Of a stretch of 64,000 nt of DNA, positions 47,083-56,693 are shown in pieces. The notes beneath the pieces are model-generated. The model ran no database searches, was not told where the DNA came from, and saw nothing but the letters and a program-made list of their open reading frames with translations. Within the stretch, counting starts at the first letter, position 1; the number at the start of each line of letters is the position of its first letter. Both the position numbers and the translations under genes were made by a program. Origin of the DNA: Candidatus Anderseniibacteriota bacterium (GTDB taxonomy: Bacteria > Patescibacteria > Andersenbacteria > UBA10190); NCBI GenBank assembly GCA_021414205.1, contig JAIOOW010000002.1, positions 186,001 through 250,000 of the forward strand, read 5' to 3'.

Positions 47083-48705
47083 ATGTCCCTTCAAGAAGAT
47101 TTGCAACGTATCATGCATGGCGAAGTTGCAGTTGACGAAACGGCAAAAAATGCAGCTAGCCGCGACACGAGCCTATTCCAAGTGCAACCTTCCGCAGTAG
47201 TTCACCCGATGAATGTGCACGACGTGTGCGAATTAGTGACATATGCAAACACTCACGAAAATGTTTCTCTTACTGCTCGAAGCGCCGGAACGGATATGAC
47301 CGGCGGTCCGCTTTCCAATGGAATTATCCTAGACATGACAACGCACTTCACTCGCATCGGTGAGATACACGGCGCTTCTATTACGGTTGAGCCAGGCGTG
47401 TATTACCGAGATCTAGAAAAAAAGACTTCAGAAAAAAACTTGGAACTGCCATCCTACCCCGCATCAAAAGAACTATGCACTGTGGGCGGAATGGTAAATA
47501 ATAATTCCGGCGGAGAAAAGACTCTTCAGTACGGCAAGACTGATAGATACATTCAAGAGCTTTCTATTGTATTGTCTGACGGCAATGAATACAAATTAAG
47601 TCCTCTTACTACATCAGAATTAGATGTTGCGATGAAGCAGCAGGATTTTTTGGGTCAAGTATATAGAGACGTGTACGAATTGCTAGAAAAAAATTACGAT
47701 GCAATCCAAACGGCAAAACCACATGTATCTAAAAACTCTGCAGGATACGCGCTCTGGAATGTATGGGACAAAAAAACATTCGACCTCACAAAACTATTCG
47801 CGGGCTCCCAAGGAACGCTCGGCATAACAACAGAAATTCAATTCGGACTCGTTCGCCCAAAGAAGCATGCCGTTATGCTCGTACTCTTTTTACGTTCACT
47901 GGAACCGCTCGCAGAACTCACGAACCATATTTTAAAGTATCAGCCAGAAAGCTTTGAATCATACGACGACCACACGCTTTCTGTGGCGCTCAGACTCTTC
48001 CCCAGCTTTGTAAGAAAATTAAAAACAAATGCATTCGCACTAGGGCTGCAGTTCCTCCCGGAATTCATGATGATGCTGAGAGGCGGACTTCCAAAATTGA
48101 TTATTATGGCAGAATTCACGGGCGATGATGAAGACGAAGTAGTGCTCCGCGCGCAAAATGCGCAAAGTGCCGTTGCGAAATTCAACGTTCAATCAAGAAT
48201 TGCCGTCAGTCAGCAAGAACAGGATAAATACTGGACCATTCGACGAGAAAGCTTTAACCTCTTGCGCCACCATGTGCAGGGTAAGCACACGGCACCGTTT
48301 ATAGATGATTGTATTGTGGAGCCGAAATACTTGCCGGAATTCTTGCCGAAGCTTGCGGCTATTTTAAACAAATATAACTTAGACTATACAATCGCTGGCC
48401 ACGTCGGTGATGGAAATTTTCATATTATTCCGCTCATGGACTTACGCGATGAAAAGCAGAAAGCAATTATTCCGAAAGCGTCCAAAGAAGTATACGACTT
48501 GGTATTTTTATTCCACGGATCTTCAACTGCGGAACATAACGACGGATTAATCAGAAGTCATTTATTACCGCAAATGTACGGGGAAGAAATCTACAGTTTA
48601 TTTGAGGAAACAAAAAAGATATTCGATCCAAAAAATATTTTCAACCCGGGCAAAAAAGTAAACTCAGATTGGAAATACGCGCAATCGAAAATAACGGCGT
48701 ATTAA
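47083..48705 (+). CDS. FAD-linked oxidase (GlcD/D-lactate dehydrogenase type)
   Basis: 540 aa. PCMH-type FAD domain (SLTARSAGTDMTGGPLSNGI, GGMVNNNSGGEKTLQYGKT) and FAD-oxidase C domain ending in AGHVGDGNFHIIPLMDL, then FNPGKKVN. This is the vanillyl-alcohol-oxidase fold that oxidises 2-hydroxy acids such as D-lactate or glycolate. No iron-sulfur subunit or fused Cys-rich domain is near, so the electron acceptor is unclear. The protein is about 60-80 aa longer than minimal GlcD. It ends with a 4-bp overlap with the convergent helicase gene. Confidence 0.87.
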   Translation: MSLQEDLQRIMHGEVAVDETAKNAASRDTSLFQVQPSAVVHPMNVHDVCELVTYANTHENVSLTARSAGTDMTGGPLSNGIILDMTTHFTRIGEIHGASITVEPGVYYRDLEKKTSEKNLELPSYPASKELCTVGGMVNNNSGGEKTLQYGKTDRYIQELSIVLSDGNEYKLSPLTTSELDVAMKQQDFLGQVYRDVYELLEKNYDAIQTAKPHVSKNSAGYALWNVWDKKTFDLTKLFAGSQGTLGITTEIQFGLVRPKKHAVMLVLFLRSLEPLAELTNHILKYQPESFESYDDHTLSVALRLFPSFVRKLKTNAFALGLQFLPEFMMMLRGGLPKLIIMAEFTGDDEDEVVLRAQNAQSAVAKFNVQSRIAVSQQEQDKYWTIRRESFNLLRHHVQGKHTAPFIDDCIVEPKYLPEFLPKLAAILNKYNLDYTIAGHVGDGNFHIIPLMDLRDEKQKAIIPKASKEVYDLVFLFHGSSTAEHNDGLIRSHLLPQMYGEEIYSLFEETKKIFDPKNIFNPGKKVNSDWKYAQSKITAY

Positions 48706-51700
48706 TTACAATATTCGCAGTCTTTTTTGTGGCAGCCCGTCGCAGGGTCCATGAAGCTCAAATTTTGAATTTCTTGCCATACTCGCTGGATAGTTTCTGT
48801 AAGATTTTTCGTATCCTCTTCCGTAATTTCAATCTTCTTTTTGACATAGCCTTTTTTCGATGGCTCAACAAAGTCAATTTCACCACTCTTCATCGTATAT
48901 CCGAACTGCTTGGCGTTATCGCATAAGAGCTTATAAAAAATCATTTGGCGCGCATAATTGCCGTCCTTTTTTACCTTTTGATACCACTTATCCGAATCCC
49001 CTGTTTTATAATCCACGACGTTGATCAGTTTATTTTGCTCATCCAGAATTTCAATTTTATCTAATTTGCCCGTAACTGGAACATCACCGATCATCACATG
49101 ATATTTCTTGAAATTATGCTCAGTTAAAACATTGGAAAATAAATTATCTTTATAATGGTCAACATATCCCATAATCGCCCTGTTCCCGCGAGATAAAATT
49201 TCATTAAAATCTGTTTCTGACATTGGCTCATGCCTCAAGTATTTTTCAAATAATTGCTGAAGCATAGAGCTATCCGGCACCGGCTTTCCTTGATGAAGCA
49301 TTTCAAATACGTCGCGCAACGTATCGTGCAGGGCGCTTCCAAGCATCAAGCTTCTTGTTTTCATCGATGGAATTTGCAGAATATTTCTCCAGTAGAATTT
49401 CTGGGTGCATTCCAAATAATTATTCAAATGGGTAACAGACATGACATAGTTACCAAGCTGCGACTTAATGTATGCTTTTGCATCTTCTGAAACCGGCCCC
49501 CGCTCTTCAGCAATCAACGTTTCAAGTAGCCTATTTTCCTGCATTTCCGGAGTTTCTTCGTACTTGATTTCAGAAATATATTCTTTCGGAATTTCAGAAA
49601 GAAAAATACTCGGAACAGTTTCCTTTCCTGTTGCAGAATGGCTCGACCTGGTCAGTGTCACCGTCTGCATTGCGCGCGTAAGCGCTACATAAAACAATCT
49701 GCGCTCATCCTCGTTCCGATCGTTTTTAAATACAAAATCATACTTCACCAATCCTTCGGGCAAGCTCACTCCTGCGCGCTTTTTCGGATTTCCCCAATGC
49801 TTGTCATTCATCTTCATCACAAACACGTGCAGCCACTCAAGCCCCTTTGCCTTATGAGCAGACATTAAATGCACCGCACCGACACCGCCTTCCCACTGCG
49901 GAGTAAGTAAGTCGATATCATGATGTTGCAAAAACGAAAGGTGCTGTACAAAGTCCTGGACAGAATATCCCACATGAACACTGGCAAGCTCTTTTGCCTC
50001 GTTTAAAAATCGCTTCATCGCACGCAACTCAATAACAGCATCTTTTTTCCCCATCACAAGACCCATCCATTTCGTTTCTTTAATAACGTGTTCCAAAAAT
50101 GCCATCACAGACATGTTCGTACATTCTTGCGAAAATTCTGCCAACTGCGTCGAAAAAGCAAGAAATGCTTCCGGGTTCCCAACTTCTGCGTTTGCAAGAT
50201 GAGCCTTACTAGAAATGGCGCTATATAAAGATATGTATTGGCGGCCTGAATAATGAATTATTTTCAATGTATCCACAACATCCAAATTCCACCACGTATA
50301 CTGAATAATCCTGGCAAGCAGTTCATCCCGCCCAGAAACTAACCACTCAAGCAATACCGCCCACTGGCGCACCGCAGGAACATCGAAAATATTTTCTCCC
50401 ATCTCTATTCTTGCAGGAATATTCATCGTCCGAAGCGTATGCAACAACGAATTTCCGTCCGCATTATATCGATACAGCACAGCAATATCTTCCGGCTTTG
50501 CGCCATTTTCTATAAGCGTTCTGATTTTTTGCCCTATTACAAATTCCTCCTGATCTTGGGACTCTGTAGTAATACCGTCAATATTTTTTTCCGGTATTTG
50601 CCTTCCTGGAAGCAGCTGCTCAATGATCCCGGGGATATGCGCTTTGAGAGATTCTGCATTATGGGAAATAAGCGCTCCGGATGCGTCTATAACTTTTTTC
50701 TGACTCCTGTAATTTTCAGTAAGAGAAATAACTGTAATGGCGCGCTTGTATCGCTCATAAAACGACAGCATGTTTGCAAGTGATGCTCCTTGAAATCGAT
50801 AAATAGACTGCTTATCATCGCCCACTACGAACATATTCGGCGCGTCATCGAACGAACCAAGCAGTTCAACGATTTCATTTTGCCCGCCGTTCGTATCCTG
50901 ATATTCATCCACTAAAATATATTGAAACTGCTCCTGATAATCGGCGAGAAGATCGGGATTTTTTTTCAACTCTGCAACGCAGCGAGAAATCATATCTTCA
51001 TAGTCATACATACCGCTTTCCGCCAATTTTTCTTCATACTTTTTATACACCTCTGCAAGCGCACGATTTCGATTCAGATTTTTTGATTCGCCTTCAAACC
51101 ATTTCTTTACTGCATTTTTAAGCTGCGTTCTTGCCTTGCTTTGGTCGCGCACAGAATCACTTGCGGCATACTGTTCTTCGTATTGTACGAATATTTGATC
51201 AACAGCATATGCGACAGATTTTTGAACATTTGCTCGCGCAAACCCATCCTGAAAAGCTACTCGCAATTGCTCGCACGCCTCATGCGTTCGTAACTTTGGC
51301 GTCAATCCAAAAAAAGCCCCTGCATTATCTTGAATATCCTGAAAAAATACTTCTAGAGCATCTAGCACTCCCACAAATGCCTCGGGGGAAATATCTTCCT
51401 GCTTTAATTCTCCAATCGTTTTCGTGACGTCGCTAAAATATAAATAGGGAGCATAAAACGGTTTCAAGGGACTGCCTTCCGGCAACATGTCTACTATAGC
51501 TTGAAATATCTCTACCTTTTCAGCATCAGATACTAAACGCCACGTATCTCCTTTTGCAAAGATTTCAGGATGATCCTGCAAAATTTCATTGCAAAACGAA
51601 TGGAATGTATGAATGCGAACATAGTATGCAGGCGTTCCGATAATAGAAAGGAGGCGGCTACGCATAGCAGCAACACCAGACTCCGTAAACGTCAGACATA

Positions 51701-51854
51701 AAATATTCCACGGGTCCATTTGCGTTTGCTGCAAAATATTCGCAATACGCATTGCCAATGTCTGAGTCTTGCCTGTTCCCGGACCCGCAAGGACCATCAC
51801 GGGCCCCTCTATGGTACTAACGGCGAGTTGTTGGGCGGGGTTGAGATCGGGCAT
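48702..51854 (-). CDS. UvrD/Rep-type helicase with C-terminal RecB-like nuclease
   Basis: 1050 aa from the ATG at 51854. SF1A helicase: LNPAQQLAV Q-motif, Walker A GPGTGKTQT, Walker B LVDEYQDTN, motif III GDDKQSIYRFQG, motif VI VALTRAMQ. From about residue 830 a PDDEXK domain follows with GSALHDTL (His), GKLDKIE and VVDYKTGD (catalytic Asp, Asp-x-Lys). A Cys in YLECTQKFYW and the C-terminal GCHKKDCEYC form the four-Cys iron staple seen in AddB/Cas4-type nucleases. Role in recombination or DNA repair; probably the RecBCD/AddAB stand-in of this reduced genome. Overlaps lgt by 38 bp. Confidence 0.92.
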   Translation of the reverse strand: MPDLNPAQQLAVSTIEGPVMVLAGPGTGKTQTLAMRIANILQQTQMDPWNILCLTFTESGVAAMRSRLLSIIGTPAYYVRIHTFHSFCNEILQDHPEIFAKGDTWRLVSDAEKVEIFQAIVDMLPEGSPLKPFYAPYLYFSDVTKTIGELKQEDISPEAFVGVLDALEVFFQDIQDNAGAFFGLTPKLRTHEACEQLRVAFQDGFARANVQKSVAYAVDQIFVQYEEQYAASDSVRDQSKARTQLKNAVKKWFEGESKNLNRNRALAEVYKKYEEKLAESGMYDYEDMISRCVAELKKNPDLLADYQEQFQYILVDEYQDTNGGQNEIVELLGSFDDAPNMFVVGDDKQSIYRFQGASLANMLSFYERYKRAITVISLTENYRSQKKVIDASGALISHNAESLKAHIPGIIEQLLPGRQIPEKNIDGITTESQDQEEFVIGQKIRTLIENGAKPEDIAVLYRYNADGNSLLHTLRTMNIPARIEMGENIFDVPAVRQWAVLLEWLVSGRDELLARIIQYTWWNLDVVDTLKIIHYSGRQYISLYSAISSKAHLANAEVGNPEAFLAFSTQLAEFSQECTNMSVMAFLEHVIKETKWMGLVMGKKDAVIELRAMKRFLNEAKELASVHVGYSVQDFVQHLSFLQHHDIDLLTPQWEGGVGAVHLMSAHKAKGLEWLHVFVMKMNDKHWGNPKKRAGVSLPEGLVKYDFVFKNDRNEDERRLFYVALTRAMQTVTLTRSSHSATGKETVPSIFLSEIPKEYISEIKYEETPEMQENRLLETLIAEERGPVSEDAKAYIKSQLGNYVMSVTHLNNYLECTQKFYWRNILQIPSMKTRSLMLGSALHDTLRDVFEMLHQGKPVPDSSMLQQLFEKYLRHEPMSETDFNEILSRGNRAIMGYVDHYKDNLFSNVLTEHNFKKYHVMIGDVPVTGKLDKIEILDEQNKLINVVDYKTGDSDKWYQKVKKDGNYARQMIFYKLLCDNAKQFGYTMKSGEIDFVEPSKKGYVKKKIEITEEDTKNLTETIQRVWQEIQNLSFMDPATGCHKKDCEYCN

Positions 51855-52542
51855 ACAAAAACAGTAGCACGCCGATTGCAAAAACTGGAATAGTTAAAAA
51901 TTGCCCCCGCGTAAGACCGATCGTATAGGGCCATTCTTGCACACGAAGATATTCTAAGAAAAATCTTGAGACGCTATAGACGACCAAGAAGGTCGCGATA
52001 ACGAATCCTTGCTTACTTCCTTTTCGAAGCATTACGTAGCATATAATAGCCGTCACAAGCATTGCACCAATATCCCAAAACGCATCATAGCCTCTGTATA
52101 ATTCCTGATTGATAAAATTTCCAAACCTACCGAGCGCCAACCCAATCGCTACCGGAACAGTGATAATGTCAGCAATGGCAAAAATATCCACCTTTTCTTT
52201 TTTTACCCACAACCATATAGCAACAGCGACTCCAATAAATCCTCCGTGAGAGCTCATCCCCCCAAGCCATATTGCAAATACATACAACGAATGGGAAATA
52301 AAAAAACCTGGCTCGTAGAATACTGCATATCCAAGCCTCCCGCCAATCAGTACACCTAACGCTCCATAGACTATTAACCAAGTATAACTATCACGAGAAA
52401 TGTTTAAACCTCGCAATCTCCCTAAATAGGGCAACAGGGCGTACGCAATCCAAAATGCAGCAGCATACATAATGCCATACCAATGGATAGCAAATTGTCC
52501 GAACGAAATAGCTATCGTTCGCGATGGGAAAAACTCGATCAT
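51817..52542 (-). CDS. lgt: Prolipoprotein diacylglyceryl transferase
   Basis: 241-aa membrane enzyme with about seven helices. HWYGIMYAAAF, the signature LGGMSSHGGFIG and GRFGNFINQELYR (conserved Arg and Asn-x-E) are all present. It attaches diacylglycerol from phosphatidylglycerol to the lipobox Cys of prelipoproteins, so the cell makes lipoproteins although no clear lipobox protein lies in this window. Slightly shorter than E. coli Lgt. 6 bp after mscS and overlapping the helicase start. Confidence 0.95.
   Translation of the reverse strand: MIEFFPSRTIAISFGQFAIHWYGIMYAAAFWIAYALLPYLGRLRGLNISRDSYTWLIVYGALGVLIGGRLGYAVFYEPGFFISHSLYVFAIWLGGMSSHGGFIGVAVAIWLWVKKEKVDIFAIADIITVPVAIGLALGRFGNFINQELYRGYDAFWDIGAMLVTAIICYVMLRKGSKQGFVIATFLVVYSVSRFFLEYLRVQEWPYTIGLTRGQFLTIPVFAIGVLLFLYARSQPRPTTRR
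51861..51866 (-). promoter_or_regulatory. -10 box before the helicase gene
   Basis: TACTGT on the minus strand, 6 nt before the ATG at 51854, inside lgt. Confidence 0.35.
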
Positions 52543-52548
52543 ATTTCT

Positions 52549-53583
52549 TTATATCCCAAACTGAGCTTTTTCCTGAGGAGGAACAAGTTGGATACGATGC
52601 TTTGCAAATAAATGGATGATATTTAAAATGATTTCTTGGCGCGCGACGAGATACACATCAAAATCACGATCATCAATAATATAGACAAGCTCGAACATAA
52701 TCGCCTTAGTCCCCATCTCTACTAAAAAGGCGCTCTTGCACGCTGCATGATCAACCGCGCTAACGCTCTCTTCGAGAATGCCAGGAATTTTTGCAAGCGT
52801 TTTTGCGTCGGTACCGTATGGCACTGCAATATTCATCACAGAACGACGCTCTTTCATCCTCCTGAAATTACTAATGCGCGCAGCAGAAATATCCTTGTTC
52901 GGGATGCTCACTTCCTCTCCTGAAAGCGCCCTAATCCTAGTCGTTTTAATGCCGATTTTTTGCACTGTTCCGCTATTCCCACCCACCACAATATAATCCC
53001 CAATCACGAATGGCTTATCAAAGAATATTGCAATGGAGCTGAATAAATCTCCTAAAATATTCTGCGCAGCAAGCGCAATCGCAATTCCCCCGATTCCTAG
53101 GCCAGCAATTAAAGATGTGATATTTACTCCAAAATTCGAAAGGACGAATAATAATGCCGTCAGCCATAACGCAATTTTAATAATTCCCGATAAGATGCCT
53201 GAAACCATCGCGCTTCCAGCTTTTGTATTCGTGCGCACCTTTTCTGAAATAATAAAATCTATAAAAATCTGAAACGCAATAATTGCCTGAATAATCGCCC
53301 AGATGATAAATACCTTATTGATAAGGGCGCTCGCAAAAGCGTCAACCCGTAAATACTGAAGCGCAAACACGAATGACGCAAACCAATAGAACGGCGCATT
53401 CACAGTTCCGATCATTTCTACGATAGCATCGTCAATTAATGTTCCCGATTTTTCTGCGAATTTCTTACTGGATGCGAGAAGTCCCCTTTTTATAATCATC
53501 ACACTGAGGGCAGCAATGGAAAATATCAACAATGCGACAGCATATTGAAACACCGTATTCCCCCAGTACGTTTCTATAGCCAT
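52549..53583 (-). CDS. Mechanosensitive ion channel, MscS family
   Basis: 344 aa: four N-terminal helices, then TM3 and the beta domain with GIGGIAIALAAQNILGDLFS and the loop IAIFFDKPFVIGDYIVVGG, the hallmark of MscS. C-terminal domain with RRMKERRSVMNIAVPYGTD. Opens on osmotic downshock to release solutes. First gene of the mscS-lgt-helicase run. TATACT lies 6 nt before the ATG. Confidence 0.93.
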   Translation of the reverse strand: MAIETYWGNTVFQYAVALLIFSIAALSVMIIKRGLLASSKKFAEKSGTLIDDAIVEMIGTVNAPFYWFASFVFALQYLRVDAFASALINKVFIIWAIIQAIIAFQIFIDFIISEKVRTNTKAGSAMVSGILSGIIKIALWLTALLFVLSNFGVNITSLIAGLGIGGIAIALAAQNILGDLFSSIAIFFDKPFVIGDYIVVGGNSGTVQKIGIKTTRIRALSGEEVSIPNKDISAARISNFRRMKERRSVMNIAVPYGTDAKTLAKIPGILEESVSAVDHAACKSAFLVEMGTKAIMFELVYIIDDRDFDVYLVARQEIILNIIHLFAKHRIQLVPPQEKAQFGI

Positions 53584-53589
53584 ATATTG

Positions 53590-53595
53590 AGTATA
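53590..53595 (-). promoter_or_regulatory. -10 box before mscS-type gene
   Basis: TATACT on the minus strand, 6 nt before the ATG at 53583. Confidence 0.55.
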
Positions 53596-53610
53596 TGATA
53601 CGATCGATAT

Positions 53611-55032
53611 ATGAACAACGTGCCATTATGCGTGGACTTAGACGGAACGCTCGTCCGAACAAACACATTACTCGAGACGACACTTATTACATTAAAAAAG
53701 AACCCGTTCTTTCTAATTTCCCTTGTAAAGGGGTTGCCCCGCGGCAAAGCATTCGTCAAACGGCTCATTGGAAAACAATTTTCTACAGACCCGGCAACTT
53801 TGCCATACAATACCGAATTTCTCGACTGGATTAGGCAAGAGCGTGCAAATGGGCGAACGCTCATTCTCGCAACTGCAAGCGACGAATTAATCGCAAAAAA
53901 AATTGCTGACTATCTCGGAATATTTAGCGCCATCATTGCCAGCACGCCAGAAAAAAGCGTGACAGCAGATGGAAAGGCACTGGTACTATGTGCGATGTAC
54001 GGTTCTAGCAATTTTTCTTATGCCGGCAACTCCCATTCCGATTTATCCGTATGGAATTGCAGTAACAATGCCATACTAGTAGACGCACCAAACAATATAA
54101 CTTCACAAATAAAAAAAGAAGTTCATATTGAAAAAGAATTCACAACACACACCGCGCCAAAATTAAAAGTCATCGCAAAGACAATGCGCATTCATCAGTG
54201 GGTAAAAAATACGCTGTTATTCATACCAGCACTTGCTGCCCATGAATTATTTCAAACGCACACTGCAATTCAAGCGATCGTCGGCTTTTTATCATTCAGC
54301 TTACTTGCATCTGCCGTATATATTTTTAACGATATCACTGACATCCCTTCCGATAGAGCGCATGCCACAAAGAAGTTCCGCCCTATTGCATCTGGCGCAA
54401 TAGCAATCAAGCAAGCACTAGCACTCGGCGTAATCTGTTCCGTAGCAAGTATTGCCTTATCCCTACTGGCCCTCCCGATATCATTCCTCTTGATTCTTGC
54501 GATCTATCTTGGTATCAATATTTGCTATTCGCTATTCGCAAAGAAAATCGCATATCTCGATATTATTATCTTAGCCAGCTTATACGTACTTCGTGTGTTT
54601 GCGGGAAGCTTCGCCACAGGAATTGCAACATCAAAGTGGCTGTTCGTATGGACGCTTTTCTTCTTCTTAAGCCTGGCAATCATGAAGCGTGTTATTGAGT
54701 TGCTCAAGCACACAAAAGAAGAAAAACTGCATGGCAGAGGCTACCATAAAGCAGACAGATTAATCCTGGAGTATGCTGGCATTGCCTCGGCAAGCATTTC
54801 GGTCATCATTCTAGCTTTATATATTCATAGCCCATCGATATTCGTTCTCTATACATCCCCCGCATTACTGTGGGGCATGGTAGGCGTTGTCATGCTTTGG
54901 CTTGGGAGAATATGGACACTAGCCCTTCAAGGAGAACTTCCTGACGACCCGGTGTTATTTGCCGCTACGGACCCAATAAGCTATGGCGCTATATGCGTCA
55001 TCATTGCAACCATGTTGCTTGCGTCCCACTAA
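53611..55032 (+). CDS. HAD phosphatase-UbiA prenyltransferase fusion
   Basis: 473 aa. The N-terminal HAD domain (about 1-185) starts PLCVDLDGTLVRTNTL (DxDGT nucleophile), then LILATASDEL and YAGNSHSDLSVW. The C-terminal UbiA domain has about eight helices with NDITDIPSDRAHATKKFRP (NDxxDxxxD). Such fusions resemble decaprenyl-phosphate phosphoribosyltransferase plus its phosphatase, which make polyprenyl-phospho-arabinose/ribose donors for envelope glycans. A donor-lipid role fits the PMT and GT-C-type genes in the window; the prenyl acceptor is not proven. Confidence 0.87.
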   Translation: MNNVPLCVDLDGTLVRTNTLLETTLITLKKNPFFLISLVKGLPRGKAFVKRLIGKQFSTDPATLPYNTEFLDWIRQERANGRTLILATASDELIAKKIADYLGIFSAIIASTPEKSVTADGKALVLCAMYGSSNFSYAGNSHSDLSVWNCSNNAILVDAPNNITSQIKKEVHIEKEFTTHTAPKLKVIAKTMRIHQWVKNTLLFIPALAAHELFQTHTAIQAIVGFLSFSLLASAVYIFNDITDIPSDRAHATKKFRPIASGAIAIKQALALGVICSVASIALSLLALPISFLLILAIYLGINICYSLFAKKIAYLDIIILASLYVLRVFAGSFATGIATSKWLFVWTLFFFLSLAIMKRVIELLKHTKEEKLHGRGYHKADRLILEYAGIASASISVIILALYIHSPSIFVLYTSPALLWGMVGVVMLWLGRIWTLALQGELPDDPVLFAATDPISYGAICVIIATMLLASH

Positions 55033-55050
55033 TTGCCCCATACTAGCTAT

Positions 55051-55653
55051 ATGATATCGTTCACATTAGATAGCATCATCACCCTTATTCGAACGTACGG
55101 CTATGAGATTATTTTCCCGCTATCTATTATAGAAGGTCCTATTGTTGCGGTACTATCTGGCTTCATCGCATCACTGGGAAAATTAAATATATTCTTTGTA
55201 TTCCTCGTACTACTGGCAGGAGATATTGTGGGGGATACTATACACTATGCGATTGGCAGATGGGGACGCCACAACTTTATTAAAAAATGGGGAAAGTATA
55301 TTGGCGTCACGGAAGAAAAAATACAGGCGCTGGAAAAATATTTCGAAAAACATAATTGGAAAATTCTTGCATTTGGAAAAACCCAGCCAATCGGATCCGC
55401 AATTCTTATTTCTGCCGGGCTTGCTGGCATGCCCTACTGGTCATACATCTGGTACAACATCTTAAGCACTATTCCCAAAATATTCATCTTAGAAATGATT
55501 GGGTACTACTTTGGCGACGCATACTACAAAATAAGCAGCCTATTAAGCTATGCAGGAGTCGCTTCTCTTATTATTGCAATCCTCTTTATCGGACTCTATC
55601 TGTGGTTCCAATCCTATCTCAAAAAAAGAGGTCCGAATATTGATAAGATATGA
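55051..55653 (+). CDS. DedA-family membrane protein
   Basis: 200 aa from the ATG at 55051; a TTG at 55033 directly after the preceding stop is a weaker start. PLSIIEGPIVAVLSGFIASL, then AGDIVGDTIHYAIGRWG and GKTQPIGSAILISAGLAGMP match the DedA/SNARE-associated family. DedA proteins include undecaprenyl-phosphate and phospholipid flippases; here recycling of the carrier lipid for glycan synthesis is likely. Overlaps the GT4 gene by 4 bp. Confidence 0.9.
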   Translation: MISFTLDSIITLIRTYGYEIIFPLSIIEGPIVAVLSGFIASLGKLNIFFVFLVLLAGDIVGDTIHYAIGRWGRHNFIKKWGKYIGVTEEKIQALEKYFEKHNWKILAFGKTQPIGSAILISAGLAGMPYWSYIWYNILSTIPKIFILEMIGYYFGDAYYKISSLLSYAGVASLIIAILFIGLYLWFQSYLKKRGPNIDKI

Positions 55654-56693
55654 AAAAGCTGGTCATCGTCACAGACACATGGCATCCGCAGGTAAATGGG
55701 GTAGTAACATGCATTGAAAACATTCTGCCGTCCCTCGAAAAAAATAATTTCGAAGTTACTATTATCCACCCAGGACTGTTTTGGACGGTGCCGCTGTTTT
55801 TCTATCCAGAAATCAGATTATCACCCATTCCATATAGAAAAATGAAAAAAATGCTCGCAGAACTTGCGCCCGATTACATTCACATCATAACGGAAGGACC
55901 CCTTGGTCTTTCTGCCAGAATTTTATGCCAGCAAAAAGAATGGAAATTCACCACTTCGTATCACACAAATTTTTCTCAATACATTCAAATGAGAATTGGG
56001 CCGTTATTTGGAACAGTGAACGCATACATCACCTGGTTCCATAATGCAGGAAGTACGACAATGGTGGGAACAGACAGTCTTAAAAAGGAGCTTTCAGAGT
56101 ATGGAGTAAAGAATATTTCAATTTGGCCGTTAGGCGTTGATACAAAACGCTTTACGAAAAACGAGGATACGGCTCACATGCCAGACGAAATACAACATCT
56201 CGCAAAACCGATTTTTGCATATTTTGGCAGAGTTGCAGTTGAAAAGAACATTGAAGAATTCCTACAATTGACCCTACCAGGAACAAAGCTGGTCATTGGC
56301 GAAGGGCCCCAACAAGAATCTCTGCAAGAAAAATACCCAGACACCATCTTTACAGGATACAAACAAGGAAAAGATCTCATTGATTGGCTGTCACACTGCA
56401 ATGTATTAGTATTCCCCTCTCTTACCGATACCTTCGGATTAGTTATCATCGAAGCGCTCGCAATGGGAATTCCAGTTGCGGCTCATGATGTTACCGGACC
56501 AAAAGACATCATCTCACAAGGCGTAGACGGCTACTTAGGCGACAATCTCGCACAAGCAGCCATACAGTGCCTCAAGCTTAACCCGAGCGCTTGCAGACAA
56601 AAAGCAATGCAATACTCATGGGAACACTCTACTGAACAATTTATGAGCCATGTAGTACCCGCCCACGAACCGGAGACCGACGAGTTAACATAA
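55650..56693 (+). CDS. GT4-family glycosyltransferase
   Basis: 347 aa, GT-B fold. Start IVTDTWHPQVNGVVTCIENI, then TSYHTNFSQYIQMRIG, C-terminal FPSLTDTFGLVIIEALAMGI (EX7E). The HPQVNGVV and YHTNFxxY marks resemble GDP-mannose-dependent alpha-mannosyltransferases and sulfoquinovosyltransferases. Likely adds mannose or a similar sugar to a lipid. It begins within the DedA stop (ATGA), and its last 53 bp are antisense to the end of the GT2 gene. Confidence 0.9.
   Translation: MKKLVIVTDTWHPQVNGVVTCIENILPSLEKNNFEVTIIHPGLFWTVPLFFYPEIRLSPIPYRKMKKMLAELAPDYIHIITEGPLGLSARILCQQKEWKFTTSYHTNFSQYIQMRIGPLFGTVNAYITWFHNAGSTTMVGTDSLKKELSEYGVKNISIWPLGVDTKRFTKNEDTAHMPDEIQHLAKPIFAYFGRVAVEKNIEEFLQLTLPGTKLVIGEGPQQESLQEKYPDTIFTGYKQGKDLIDWLSHCNVLVFPSLTDTFGLVIIEALAMGIPVAAHDVTGPKDIISQGVDGYLGDNLAQAAIQCLKLNPSACRQKAMQYSWEHSTEQFMSHVVPAHEPETDELT

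Noticed and set aside
48702..51854. Helicase-nuclease as part of a defence island
   Set aside because: The neighbours are lgt and mscS housekeeping genes, and the architecture fits general recombination repair (AddAB-like).
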